A stretch of DNA of 64,000 nt from Pseudomonas sp. KU43P (GTDB taxonomy: Bacteria > Pseudomonadota > Gammaproteobacteria > Pseudomonadales > Pseudomonadaceae): positions 1,213,501-1,277,500 of the forward strand of contig NZ_AP019365.1 of NCBI RefSeq assembly GCF_033095865.1. The letters are read 5' to 3'. A program made the translations under genes and the position numbers. This document shows positions 8,994-17,532 of this stretch, piece by piece; the stretch's first letter is position 1; every line of letters begins with the position of its first letter. The notes under the pieces were generated by a model. It ran no database searches, had not been told where the DNA came from, and saw nothing but the letters and a program-made list of their open reading frames with translations.

Positions 8994-9890
8994 ATGCCTG
9001 CCCTCGACCACCCCCTGATCGACCAGTTCCTCGATGCCCTGTGGCTGGAAAAAGGCCTGTCCGACAATACCCGCGTTTCCTATCGCAGCGATCTGGCGCT
9101 GTTCAACGGCTGGTTGCAGGAGCATGCCGTCAGCCTGCCTGATGCGGGGCGCGAGTTGATCCTCGATCACCTGGCCTGGCGCCTCGACCAGGGTTACAAG
9201 CCGCGGTCCACGGCGCGCTTTCTCTCCGGCCTGCGTGGCTTCTTTCGTTACTTGCTGCGGGAAAAGCTGGTAGCCGTCGACCCGACCTTGCAGGTGGAAA
9301 TGCCGCAATTGGGCCGGCCTTTGCCGAAGTCATTGTCGGAAGCCGACGTCGAAGCGTTGCTGCAGGCGCCGGACCTTGGCGAAGCGATCGGCCAGCGCGA
9401 CCGAGCCATGCTCGAAGTGCTCTACGCCTGCGGCTTACGGGTGACCGAACTGGTCAGCCTGACCCTCGACCAGGTCAACCTGCGCCAGGGCGTGCTCAGA
9501 GTGATGGGCAAGGGCAGCAAGGAACGGCTGGTGCCCATGGGCGAGGAAGCAGTGCTGTGGCTGGAGCGCTACCTGCGCGATGGCCGCGCAGAGTTGCTCA
9601 ACGGGCGGCCAAGCGATGTGCTGTTCCCCAGCTTGCGCGGCGAGCAGATGACCCGCCAGACCTTCTGGCACCGCATCAAGCATCACGCCCGTGTCGCCGG
9701 CATCGACAAACCTCTGTCGCCGCATACCCTGCGTCACGCTTTCGCCACCCATCTGCTCAACCATGGCGCCGACCTGCGGGTGGTGCAGATGCTGTTGGGC
9801 CACAGTGACCTGTCGACCACCCAGATCTACACCCATGTGGCCAAGGCCCGCTTGCAGCAATTGCACGCCCAGCATCACCCGCGTGGATGA
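8994..9890 (+). CDS. xerD: Tyrosine recombinase XerD
   Basis: Site-specific recombinase that, with XerC and FtsK, resolves chromosome dimers at dif. The 298 aa have the N-terminal SAM-like core-binding domain (LIDQFLDALWLEKGLSDNT). The catalytic domain shows R149 (ACGLRVTEL), K173 (GKGSKER), H244xxR247 (SPHTLRHAF), H270 (LLGHSDLS) and the nucleophile Y279 (IYTHV). All are intact. It is a housekeeping copy, not a phage integrase: nothing phage-like is nearby, and dsbC and hom follow as I recall in other pseudomonads. Confidence 0.97.
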   Translation: MPALDHPLIDQFLDALWLEKGLSDNTRVSYRSDLALFNGWLQEHAVSLPDAGRELILDHLAWRLDQGYKPRSTARFLSGLRGFFRYLLREKLVAVDPTLQVEMPQLGRPLPKSLSEADVEALLQAPDLGEAIGQRDRAMLEVLYACGLRVTELVSLTLDQVNLRQGVLRVMGKGSKERLVPMGEEAVLWLERYLRDGRAELLNGRPSDVLFPSLRGEQMTRQTFWHRIKHHARVAGIDKPLSPHTLRHAFATHLLNHGADLRVVQMLLGHSDLSTTQIYTHVAKARLQQLHAQHHPRG

Positions 9891-10044
9891 ATGATTTTCA
9901 TGTTCCGCCCGCCGGTACCTGCAGACCCCTTCATTGGCGGTGCGATGTGGTAGGCTTGGGCGGTTTGCACCAAGGGCCGCACGGTCGCCGCGTTTTTTGC
10001 GCAGGTGACGCCCTCCGGCCCCTGTCCGCCTTCAGGAGTTCCCC

Positions 10045-10806
10045 ATGCGCGTGACCCAGATCTTCGCCGCCGCCGCGTTGGCGCTGGCCAGTACTTTCGC
10101 CGTTGCCGCGGCGACCGAGAGCAATGCCGTTGCCGAGCAGGCCATCCGCAAGTCGCTGCAGAACCTCGAGCTGGAAGTGCCCGTCGAAAGCGTGGCCAGC
10201 AGCCCGGTCAGCGGCCTTTACGAAGTCAAACTGCAGGGCGGCCGTGTGCTGTACGCCAGCGGCGACGGCCAGTTCGTCATGCAGGGTTACTTGTTCCAGA
10301 TCCAGGACGGCAAGCCGGTGAACCTGACCGAGAAGACCGAACGCCTGGGCATCGCCAAGCTCATCAACGGCATTCCAGCCGCCGAGATGGTGGTTTATCC
10401 TGCCAAGGGCGAGACCAAGTCGCACATCACCGTCTTTACCGACACCACTTGCCCGTACTGTCACAAGCTGCACGCCGAAGTGCCGGAGCTCAACCGTCGC
10501 GGTATCGAAGTGCGCTATGTCGCCTTCCCGCGCCAGGGCCTGGGTTCGCCGGGCGATGAGCAATTGCAGGCCGTGTGGTGCTCCAGCGACCGCCGCGCGG
10601 CGCTGGACAAGATGATCGACGGCAAGGAAATCAAGGCCGCCAAGTGTGCCAACCCGGTGGGCAAGCAGTTCCAGCTCGGCCAGTCGATCGGGGTCAATGG
10701 CACCCCGGCGATCGTGCTGGAGAACGGCCAGGTGATCCCGGGTTACCAGCCGGCGCCACAGGTAGCCAAACTGGCCCTGGCCGGCCAGCAGCAGGCCGCC
10801 AAGTAA
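10045..10806 (+). CDS. dsbC: Periplasmic thiol:disulfide isomerase DsbC
   Basis: Periplasmic disulfide isomerase and chaperone, kept reduced by DsbD. It has a signal peptide (about 1-22, ending AVAAA), an N-terminal dimerisation domain (about 25-85) and a thioredoxin-like domain with the active site C136-P-Y-C139 (FTDTTCPYCHK). The cis-Pro loop GVNGTPAIV is near 215. A second Cys pair (VWCSS, KCANP) matches the structural disulfide of the family. The ATG at 10045 follows AGGAG. It stands just before hom with a short gap. Confidence 0.96.
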   Translation: MRVTQIFAAAALALASTFAVAAATESNAVAEQAIRKSLQNLELEVPVESVASSPVSGLYEVKLQGGRVLYASGDGQFVMQGYLFQIQDGKPVNLTEKTERLGIAKLINGIPAAEMVVYPAKGETKSHITVFTDTTCPYCHKLHAEVPELNRRGIEVRYVAFPRQGLGSPGDEQLQAVWCSSDRRAALDKMIDGKEIKAAKCANPVGKQFQLGQSIGVNGTPAIVLENGQVIPGYQPAPQVAKLALAGQQQAAK

Positions 10807-10887
10807 TCATTCAGTACGCCGTCGTCATGGGGTGACGGCATGTTTCACGGTCGGCGCAGGTGCCGGCCGTTCAATGGGGAGTTCACA

Positions 10888-12192
10888 GTGAAACCGGTCA
10901 AAGTAGGCATCTGTGGGTTGGGGACCGTCGGTGGCGGTACCTTCAATGTACTTCAGCGCAACGCCGAGGAGATTGCCCGCCGTGCCGGGCGCGGTATTGA
11001 AGTGGCACAGATCGCCATGCGCTCGCCCAACCCGAACTGCCAGATTACCGGTACCCCCATTACCGCTGATGTGTTCGACGTTGCGAGCAACCCGGAGATC
11101 GACATCGTCATCGAGCTGATCGGTGGCTATACCGTGGCCCGTGACCTGGTGCTCAAAGCCATCGAGAACGGCAAGCACGTGGTTACCGCCAACAAGGCGC
11201 TGATCGCCGTGCACGGCAACGAAATCTTCGCCAAGGCCCGCGAGAAGGGCGTCATCGTCGCCTTCGAGGCCGCGGTGGCCGGTGGCATTCCGGTGATCAA
11301 GGCGATTCGCGAAGGCCTGTCGGCCAACCGCATCAACTGGCTGGCCGGCATCATCAATGGCACCGGCAACTTCATCCTCACCGAAATGCGCGAAAAAGGC
11401 CGTGCCTTCCCCGACGTACTGGCCGAAGCCCAGGCCCTGGGTTATGCCGAAGCCGACCCGACCTTCGACGTCGAAGGCATCGATGCCGCGCACAAGCTGA
11501 CCATCCTCGCCTCCATTGCCTTCGGCATCCCGTTGCAGTTCGACAAGGCCTACACCGAGGGCATCACCCAGCTGACCACCGCTGACGTGAACTACGCCGA
11601 AGCCCTGGGCTACCGCATCAAGCACCTGGGCGTGGCCCGCAGCACCGATGCCGGTATCGAACTGCGCGTGCACCCGACGCTGATCCCGGCCGACCGCCTG
11701 ATCGCCAACGTCAATGGCGTGATGAACGCGGTGATGGTCAACGGTGACGCGGCCGGCTCCACCCTGTACTACGGCGCCGGCGCCGGCATGGAGCCGACCG
11801 CTTCCTCGGTGGTCGCCGACTTGGTAGACGTGGTCCGCGCCATGACTTCCGACCCGGAAAACCGCGTGCCGCACCTGGCCTTCCAGCCGGACTCGCTGTC
11901 GGCTCACCCGATCCTGCCGATCGAAGCCTGCGAAAGCGCCTACTACCTGCGCATCCAGGCCAAGGACCATCCGGGCGTACTGGCCCAGGTGGCGAGCATC
12001 CTGTCGGAGCGTGGCATCAACATCGAGTCGATCATGCAGAAGGAAGCAGAAGAACAGGACGGCCTGGTGCCGATGATCCTGCTGACCCACGGTGTGGTCG
12101 AGCAGCGCATCAACGACGCCATCGTCGCACTGGAAGCCTTGCAAGACGTGGTCGGCAAGGTTGTTCGCATCCGCGTCGAACAGCTCAACTAA
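10888..12192 (+). CDS. hom: Homoserine dehydrogenase
   Basis: Reduces aspartate semialdehyde to homoserine with NAD(P)H at the branch point to threonine, methionine and isoleucine. I chose the GTG at 10888 (VKPVKVGICGLGTVGGGT, 434 aa) because GGGGAG precedes it. The frame opens earlier, at 10840, but without family similarity. It has a Rossmann motif at the N-terminus, the GGIPVIKAIREGL and NGTGNFILTEM blocks, and a C-terminal ACT domain (about 350-430, YLRIQAKDHPGVLAQVAS), which normally gives threonine feedback control. It is followed by thrC after 54 bases, so probably one operon. Confidence 0.97.
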   Translation: MKPVKVGICGLGTVGGGTFNVLQRNAEEIARRAGRGIEVAQIAMRSPNPNCQITGTPITADVFDVASNPEIDIVIELIGGYTVARDLVLKAIENGKHVVTANKALIAVHGNEIFAKAREKGVIVAFEAAVAGGIPVIKAIREGLSANRINWLAGIINGTGNFILTEMREKGRAFPDVLAEAQALGYAEADPTFDVEGIDAAHKLTILASIAFGIPLQFDKAYTEGITQLTTADVNYAEALGYRIKHLGVARSTDAGIELRVHPTLIPADRLIANVNGVMNAVMVNGDAAGSTLYYGAGAGMEPTASSVVADLVDVVRAMTSDPENRVPHLAFQPDSLSAHPILPIEACESAYYLRIQAKDHPGVLAQVASILSERGINIESIMQKEAEEQDGLVPMILLTHGVVEQRINDAIVALEALQDVVGKVVRIRVEQLN

Positions 12193-12246
12193 ATTCCCCC
12201 ACGGGCCGCGACGGCGGCCCGGGCCCAGTATCGAAGGTTTGTAGCC

Positions 12247-13656
12247 ATGCGTTATATCAGCACCCGCGGCCAGGCACCGGCCCTGAATTTCGAAGACGTC
12301 CTCTTGGCCGGCCTTGCCAGCGATGGCGGCCTGTACGTACCCGAGAACCTGCCCCGCTTCACCCAGGAAGAGATCGCCTCGTGGGCCGGCCTGCCGTACC
12401 ACGAGCTGGCCTTCCGGGTGATGCGCCCGTTCGTCACCGGCAGCATTGCCGATGCCGACTTCAAGAAGATCCTCGAGGAAACCTACGGCGAGTTCGCCCA
12501 CGCCGCGGTCGCACCGCTGCGTCAGCTGAACAGCAACGAGTGGGTCATGGAGCTGTTCCACGGCCCGACCCTGGCCTTCAAGGACTTCGCCCTGCAACTG
12601 CTCGGCCGCCTGCTCGACCACGTGCTGGCCAAGCGCGGCGAGCGCGTGGTGATCATCGGCGCCACCAGTGGTGACACCGGTTCCGCCGCCATCGAAGGCT
12701 GCCGCCGTTGCGACAACGTCGACATCTTCATCCTGCACCCGCACCAGCGCGTGTCGGAAGTGCAGCGTCGGCAGATGACCACCATCTTCGGTGACAACAT
12801 CCACAACATCGCCATCGAAGGCAACTTCGACGACTGCCAGGAAATGGTCAAGGCCAGCTTCGCCGACCAGTCGTTCCTCAAGGGCACGCGCCTGGTGGCG
12901 GTCAACTCGATCAACTGGGCGCGGATCATGGCCCAGATCGTCTACTACTTCCATGCTGCCCTGCAGCTGGGCGGCCCGGCCCGTTCGGTGGCGTTCTCGG
13001 TGCCGACCGGCAACTTCGGCGACATCTTCGCCGGTTACCTGGCGCGCAACATGGGTCTGCCGATCAGCCAGCTGGTGGTGGCAACCAACCGCAACGACAT
13101 CCTGCACCGCTTCATGAGCGGCAACCAGTACGTCAAGGAAACCCTGCACGCGACCCTGTCGCCGTCGATGGACATCATGGTCTCGTCCAACTTCGAGCGC
13201 CTGCTGTTCGACCTGCATGGCCGCAACGGCGCCGCCATCGGCGAACTGATGGCCAACTTCAAGCAGGGTGGCGGCTTCAGCGTCGAGCAAGACCGCTGGA
13301 CCGAAGCCCGCAAGCTGTTCGATTCGCTGGCCGTGAGCGATGAGCAAACCTGCGAGACCATCGCCGAAGTGTTTGCCAGCACCGGCGAAGTGCTCGACCC
13401 GCACACTGCGATCGGCGTCAAGGCCGCCCGTGAGTGCCGCCGCAGCCTGGACACGCCGATGGTGGTGCTGGGCACCGCACACCCGGTCAAGTTCCCGGAA
13501 GCGGTGGAGAAGGCCGGTGTTGGCAAGGCGCTGGAACTGCCTGCGCACCTGACCGACCTGTTCAGCCGTGAAGAGCGTTGCACCGTTCTGGCCAATGACC
13601 TGAAGGCTGTCCAGGCCTTCGTCAGCCAGCATGGTAACCGCGGCAAACCGCTTTAA
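12247..13656 (+). CDS. thrC: Threonine synthase
   Basis: PLP enzyme that turns O-phosphohomoserine into threonine. The 469 aa are the long bacterial/fungal type. The N-terminal motif RYISTRG, the PLP lysine K112 in LAFKDFALQ and the phosphate-binding GATSGDTGSAAIEG are present. It lies directly downstream of hom and is the last step of the same pathway. A strong REP-plus-stem structure follows the stop and probably ends the transcript. Confidence 0.97.
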   Translation: MRYISTRGQAPALNFEDVLLAGLASDGGLYVPENLPRFTQEEIASWAGLPYHELAFRVMRPFVTGSIADADFKKILEETYGEFAHAAVAPLRQLNSNEWVMELFHGPTLAFKDFALQLLGRLLDHVLAKRGERVVIIGATSGDTGSAAIEGCRRCDNVDIFILHPHQRVSEVQRRQMTTIFGDNIHNIAIEGNFDDCQEMVKASFADQSFLKGTRLVAVNSINWARIMAQIVYYFHAALQLGGPARSVAFSVPTGNFGDIFAGYLARNMGLPISQLVVATNRNDILHRFMSGNQYVKETLHATLSPSMDIMVSSNFERLLFDLHGRNGAAIGELMANFKQGGGFSVEQDRWTEARKLFDSLAVSDEQTCETIAEVFASTGEVLDPHTAIGVKAARECRRSLDTPMVVLGTAHPVKFPEAVEKAGVGKALELPAHLTDLFSREERCTVLANDLKAVQAFVSQHGNRGKPL

Positions 13657-13665
13657 GTGCTAGAG

Positions 13666-13788
13666 AAGGGGCCGCTGTGCGGCCCATCGCCGGCAAGCCG
13701 GCTCCCACAGGTACACCACAGGCTGTGAAGGCAGTGGTTGTACTTTTGGGAGCCGGCTTGCCGGCGATGGGCCGCGCAGCGGCCCTTC
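13666..13788 (+). repeat. REP inverted pair extended into a terminator-like stem after thrC
   Basis: Two facing REP units (core GCCGGCAAGCCGGCTCCCA at about 13689 and its complement at about 13748) are enclosed by an outer stem AAGGGGCCGC / GCGGCCCTT. T-rich CTTTTG follows. The whole element folds on itself just after the thrC stop and probably protects the 3' end and ends transcription. Confidence 0.85.
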
Positions 13789-13824
13789 TTTTGTAGCGTT
13801 TTCCTACGCTCCGTCCAGAATTTT

Positions 13825-13839
13825 CCTGTTCAGAACAGG
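13825..13839. promoter_or_regulatory. Small palindrome upstream of the receiver-like gene
   Basis: CCTGTT, three bases, AACAGG: a perfect 6-bp inverted repeat 47 bases before the start at 13886. It is the size of an operator half-site pair, but no regulator can be named. The spacing does not fit a LexA box. Confidence 0.25.
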
Positions 13840-13885
13840 CTTTGCGTTACATAGAGTTGCTGATCCCTTCCCAAAGGAGCGGCTC

Positions 13886-14281
13886 ATGCGTCAGCCTTAC
13901 GTGTTGATACACCAGGCACGGCCTTCCCACCAGATCCTCCTGCACCAGGCCTGCAATGCCCTGGGTTTATTCGACGTGCGCGTAACCGAGGACCTGAACG
14001 ACCTCAAGGCCTGCCTGGTACGTGATCGCGGTGCCGACCTGCTGATTCTCGATCATGCGGGTAACGATGGCCTAGCCGTGCTCGAGCAGGTCAGTTGCGA
14101 GCCTCCGCGCGCTGTACTGTTTGTAGGTCAGGTAGATACCGGCCAGAGGGACCTGGCCAGTGCAGCACGCCAGCACGGCCTGTGGGTGCTCGCCGAGCTG
14201 CCTTGGCCATTGCCTATGCAGCGCTGGCAACAGGCCTTGCGGCATATTCAAACTGTCACATCGCCCACGCATGCTCACTGA
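13886..14281 (+). CDS. Small single-domain protein resembling a degenerate response-regulator receiver
   Basis: Function unknown; 131 aa. The pattern of strands and helices resembles a CheY-type receiver. YVLIHQARPS stands in the place of strand 1 and GADLLILDH ends strand 3 with an Asp at the phosphoacceptor place. AVLFVGQVDTG and LWVLAELPWP match strands 4 and 5. The acidic pair after strand 1 is replaced by His-Gln, and the conserved Lys after strand 5 is absent, so ordinary phosphotransfer is unlikely. AAAGGAG precedes the ATG. No output domain or kinase is adjacent. Receiver ancestry is my inference from pattern alone. Confidence 0.7.
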   Translation: MRQPYVLIHQARPSHQILLHQACNALGLFDVRVTEDLNDLKACLVRDRGADLLILDHAGNDGLAVLEQVSCEPPRAVLFVGQVDTGQRDLASAARQHGLWVLAELPWPLPMQRWQQALRHIQTVTSPTHAH

Positions 14282-14361
14282 GCCAGCCGCAGCCGGGCGA
14301 ACTTTCCGCTGCGCTTGTTGGTCAGTTGCTGTATGTCCCACTACCTGCGCGAGTGATCCGG

Positions 14362-14643
14362 ATGGAAAGAATCTGCAGACTGCTCAACGACGCCCTGGCC
14401 CCTTACCAGGCCCACCTCGACGCCGCCGATGCCAGCGGCAACCGCCAATTGATCGTGTATGACAGCCTCGGCAGCACGGCGTTGCGCCGCACTGTCAGTT
14501 TGCGCCAGTTGCAGGAACAGAGCCTTCTGATCGACCTGGTGGACGGCCTGCACCGCGACCTGCAGATCGTCGAGGGGCGCTTGCAGCCCTGTGTGATCGC
14601 AGCATTGCAACAGCGCCAGCAGCCTCGGGGAACCTTTGCCTGA
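14362..14643 (+). CDS. DUF3509-like small Pseudomonas protein
   Basis: 93 aa from the ATG at 14362 (MERICRLLNDALAPYQ). GTG at 14353 is in frame and possible. The layout of an N-terminal helix, a short strand pair (RQLIVYDSLGS, ALRRTVSLRQL) and a C-terminal helix with DLQIVEGRLQPCVIAAL resembles the DUF3509 family, found mainly in Pseudomonas and of unknown function. It follows the receiver-like gene on the same strand after 80 bases. Confidence 0.65.
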   Translation: MERICRLLNDALAPYQAHLDAADASGNRQLIVYDSLGSTALRRTVSLRQLQEQSLLIDLVDGLHRDLQIVEGRLQPCVIAALQQRQQPRGTFA

Positions 14644-14670
14644 TTGGCTTATCAGACGCAGTAGGGCAAT

Positions 14671-14776
14671 TCACCTGCGCACCGCTCCGGTGCAGGTGGG
14701 TTGTCACGGGAAGCCCGCAAGGACTTTCGCTTGGCCCCGGGCGTCTTCCCCAGCGTACCGGGGTTTCTTTTTTTCT
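14671..14776 (+). other. Structured intergenic stretch with terminator-like end (possible small RNA or 3' UTR)
   Basis: A stem CACCTGC (14672-14678) / GCAGGTG (14692-14698) is followed by a C/G-rich linker. A second stem CCCCGG / CCGGGG (about 14735-14762) then leads into a T-run (TTTCTTTTTTT). This is the form of a short structured RNA with an intrinsic terminator, or simply the end of the upstream transcript. No known RNA family is recognised. Confidence 0.4.
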
Positions 14777-15632
14777 AGTGGTTCTCGAAAAACCGCTTGC
14801 TCTGTTCCAGGTAGTCAGCGCGCAATTCAGGGTCCAGCCAGCGGGCATATAGCGCCGGCAGCGTGGCCTGGCGTATCGCAGGCACTAGCTGGTCGATGTG
14901 GGCAACGGCCGCGCGCCCCAGCGGCGAGTCCGAGCAACCCACGTGGAGGAACTGGTAGCGGTTCACGCCCTGGATCGGGTGAAAGTGGTACTCATCCAGC
15001 GCGCCACCTTGTTGCTGAATCAGGTATCGCATCTCCGGCCAGTAGCCCAGCACCAGTTGCAGGCGCCCGAGTTGTTGCATCTGCAGCAGGCTGGCAGTGG
15101 CGTCGTTGCCGTAATGGCGGCTGAAAACGGTGTCGGGCAACTGGCGCAGGATGTCGTCGATCTGGGTGCTGTAACTGCGTTCGGCGACGATACCCAGCTT
15201 CAGTTGCGTGCTGCTCAGCAAACCCTTCAGGTCCACCTGCTGGTCAGCGAGAAAGGGTGCCAGCAACGCTTCGCCTTGCGTGCGAACCACCACGCCACCA
15301 CTCATCACGCCCAGTGTCGGCACGGAGAAGTGCACGAACCTGGCACGCTCCGGAGTCCACAGCAGGGTCGGGTCGCAGGCAAAATTCTTCGGGTCTTGCA
15401 GCATCTGGATACCACGTGCGCGGTTGACCCGCACGATGGTGTGGTCGTATTCGGGCATCTGCTCGATCAGCAGTGGCAACATCTGGTCGACCACGCCCTG
15501 GCCTTTTTCCGCGCCCTCGAAGATGGTGAAAGGCGGCAGGTCACGGACCAGCCACAGCAAGCGCTCCTTGGCCTGCACCGGCGCCGTGGCCAATACGAGC
15601 AACAGCCCGCAGACCAAGGACCGGAGGCGCAT
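14775..15632 (-). CDS. Periplasmic solute-binding-like protein (TIGR02285-type)
   Basis: 285 aa from the ATG at 15632 (MRLRSLVCGLLLVLATAPVQA, a clear signal peptide). A TTG four codons upstream is possible but has no ribosome site. The mature part resembles SBP_bac_3 amino-acid-binding folds (LLWLVRDLPPFTIFEG, then GQGVVDQMLPLL) of the type seen alone, without ABC partners, in Pseudomonas. The binding role is inferred; the ligand is unknown. It starts 15 bases after the stop of the CoA-transferase gene, so the two may be co-transcribed, though no functional link is apparent. Confidence 0.78.
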   Translation of the reverse strand: MRLRSLVCGLLLVLATAPVQAKERLLWLVRDLPPFTIFEGAEKGQGVVDQMLPLLIEQMPEYDHTIVRVNRARGIQMLQDPKNFACDPTLLWTPERARFVHFSVPTLGVMSGGVVVRTQGEALLAPFLADQQVDLKGLLSSTQLKLGIVAERSYSTQIDDILRQLPDTVFSRHYGNDATASLLQMQQLGRLQLVLGYWPEMRYLIQQQGGALDEYHFHPIQGVNRYQFLHVGCSDSPLGRAAVAHIDQLVPAIRQATLPALYARWLDPELRADYLEQSKRFFENH

Positions 15633-15646
15633 GGGCAGGGGCAATC

Positions 15647-16846
15647 TCAGACCGTGCCCGCTGTGCGCAGCCTGGCGATGGCGGCCGTGTCATAACCCAG
15701 CCTGGTCAGCAGCGCCTCCGTATGCTCGCCCAGGGCTGGGCCAACCCACTCGGTAGAGCCGGGGGTGTCCGACAGTTTGGGTACGATGCCGGGCATTTTG
15801 AACGGCTTTCCATCTGGGAGGCGGGCCTGCAGGATCATCTCTCGCGCCAAGTACTGTGGGTCGTTGAACATGTCTTCGGCCGAATAGATTCTGCTCGCGG
15901 GTACCTCGGCGTCGTTGAGTGCGCGCATGACCTGCTCAAGCGGCAGGCTGTTGGCCCAGCGGTCGATCACCCCGTACAACTCGTCACGGCGCGCGTCACG
16001 GCCATCGTTGCTGGCCAGCGACGGGTCGTCGGCCAGGTCGTTGCGGCCGATGGCCTGCATAAAGCGCTTGAAGATCGCATCGCCGTTGGCGCCGATCTGC
16101 ACGTGCTTACCGTCGGCCGTGGTATGGATGGAGGAGGGGGTGATGCCCGGCATGATGTTGCCGGTGCGTTCGCGAATGAAACCGAACACGTCGAACTCCG
16201 GCACCATGCTTTCCATCATGGCGAAGATCGCTTCGTACAGCGCCACGTCCACCACCTGGCCCTGGCCGCCGTTGACTTCACGGTGACGCAGCGCCATCAG
16301 TGCGCCAATCACACCCCACAATGCGGCGATCGAATCGCCGATGGAGATGCCGGTGCGCACCGGCGGGCGGTCGTCGAAACCGGTGATGTAGCGCAGGCCG
16401 CCCATGGACTCTCCAACCGCACCGAAGCCCGGCTGGTCTTTCATCGGCCCGGTCTGGCCGAAGCCCGACAGGCGGACCATCACCAAGCGTGGGTTCAGCG
16501 CATGCAGCACATCCCAGCCCAGGCCGAGCTTTTCCAGCACGCCAGGGCGGAAGTTCTCGATCAGGATGTCCGCTTCGGCCAGCAGGCGCTTGAGGATTTC
16601 GCGGCCGTCGGGGTGTTTGAGGTTGAGCGTCAGCGACTGCTTGTTGCGCGCCTGGACGAACCACCACAACGACGTGCCCTCGTACAGCTTGCGCCATTTG
16701 CGCAGCGGGTCGCCGCCGTCGGGCGATTCGACCTTGATCACCTCTGCGCCGAATTCGGCGCAGATGCGCGAGGCGAACGGGCCGGCGATCAGGGTGCCGA
16801 GTTCGATGACTTTCAGGCCGGCGAGGGGTTTGCTGGGCGTAGACAT
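15647..16846 (-). CDS. Class III (CaiB/BaiF) acyl-CoA transferase
   Basis: Moves CoA between carboxylic acids through a mixed-anhydride mechanism. The 399 aa open with LAGLKVIELGTLIAGPFASR and EFGAEVIKVESPDGGDPLRKW, the family's CoA-binding N-terminus. The catalytic Asp is D171 in TGISIGDSIAALWG, at the expected place. LVMVRLSGFGQTGP is also typical. Relatives include formyl-CoA, succinyl-CoA:glutarate and carnitine CoA-transferases. No partner dehydrogenase is adjacent, so the substrate (possibly a dicarboxylate such as glutarate) is a guess. It is divergent from the yaeQ-like gene. Confidence 0.88.
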   Translation of the reverse strand: MSTPSKPLAGLKVIELGTLIAGPFASRICAEFGAEVIKVESPDGGDPLRKWRKLYEGTSLWWFVQARNKQSLTLNLKHPDGREILKRLLAEADILIENFRPGVLEKLGLGWDVLHALNPRLVMVRLSGFGQTGPMKDQPGFGAVGESMGGLRYITGFDDRPPVRTGISIGDSIAALWGVIGALMALRHREVNGGQGQVVDVALYEAIFAMMESMVPEFDVFGFIRERTGNIMPGITPSSIHTTADGKHVQIGANGDAIFKRFMQAIGRNDLADDPSLASNDGRDARRDELYGVIDRWANSLPLEQVMRALNDAEVPASRIYSAEDMFNDPQYLAREMILQARLPDGKPFKMPGIVPKLSDTPGSTEWVGPALGEHTEALLTRLGYDTAAIARLRTAGTV

Positions 16847-16978
16847 GGGGCATCCGTGGCAACTGGGCAGAGCCGTGGTTTTATCATAGGTCGGTAACGG
16901 CAGATACTGCCGCGGGGCAACGAAGATCAGGATCGGTTAGACTGTGTGACTTTTCTTTGCGCAAGAAGCCCGTCGACC

Positions 16979-17521
16979 ATGGCCCAGCCGTCCACCACCT
17001 ACAAGTTCGAACTGAATCTGACCGATCTTGATCGCAACGTTTACCAGAGCGTCAAGCAGACCATTGCTCGTCACCCTTCGGAAACCGAAGAGCGGATGGC
17101 CGTTCGTCTGTTGGCTTATGCGCTCTGGTACAACGAGAATCTGTCGTTCGGTCGCGGCTTGTCGGATGTCGATGAACCGGCCTTGTGGGAAAAGAGCTTG
17201 GACGACCGTGTTTTGCACTGGATCGAAGTTGGCCAACCGGACGCCGACCGCCTGACCTGGTGTTCGCGCCGCACCGAGCGTACCAGCCTGCTGGCCTACG
17301 GTAGCCTGCGCGTGTGGGAGACCAAGGTACTGAGTGCGGTCAAGGGCCTGAAAAACCTGAATATCGCCGCAGTGCCCCAAGAGGTGCTGGAAACCCTGGC
17401 AACCGACATGCCGCGGTCGATCAAATGGGACGTGATGATCAGCGAAGGCACGGTGTTCGTCACCGACGACCGTGGCCAGCATGAAGTGCAGCTCGAGTGG
17501 CTGCTCGGCGAGCGTGGTTGA
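16979..17521 (+). CDS. YaeQ family protein
   Basis: 180 aa from the ATG at 16979 (MAQPSTTYKFELNLTDLDRN). It matches the YaeQ family throughout. The N-terminal strand plus HPSETEERMAVRLLAYALWYNENLSFGRGLSD, with TERTSLLAYGSLRVWE and the C-terminal GQHEVQLEWLLGERG, are family hallmarks. YaeQ has a fold related to PD-(D/E)XK nucleases, and its role remains unclear (once linked to RfaH suppression). recJ starts 11 bases after its stop, so the two genes are probably co-transcribed. Confidence 0.9.
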   Translation: MAQPSTTYKFELNLTDLDRNVYQSVKQTIARHPSETEERMAVRLLAYALWYNENLSFGRGLSDVDEPALWEKSLDDRVLHWIEVGQPDADRLTWCSRRTERTSLLAYGSLRVWETKVLSAVKGLKNLNIAAVPQEVLETLATDMPRSIKWDVMISEGTVFVTDDRGQHEVQLEWLLGERG

Positions 17522-17532
17522 GCCCAAGCCCC

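Noticed and set aside
8994..9890. XerD considered as a phage or island integrase
   Set aside because: Length and motifs fit chromosomal XerD, its neighbours are core genes, and no attachment repeats or tRNA are near.
10825..13632. A 935-codon open frame on the minus strand across hom and thrC
   Set aside because: It is antisense to two certain genes in GC-rich DNA, where such frames are common. Its translation is low-complexity and resembles no protein.
13825..13839. Palindrome considered as a LexA box
   Set aside because: The CTG and CAG are 7 bases apart, not 10.
15633..15644. TTG start four codons upstream for the solute-binding-like protein
   Set aside because: No ribosome site at proper distance, and the ATG gives a standard signal peptide.
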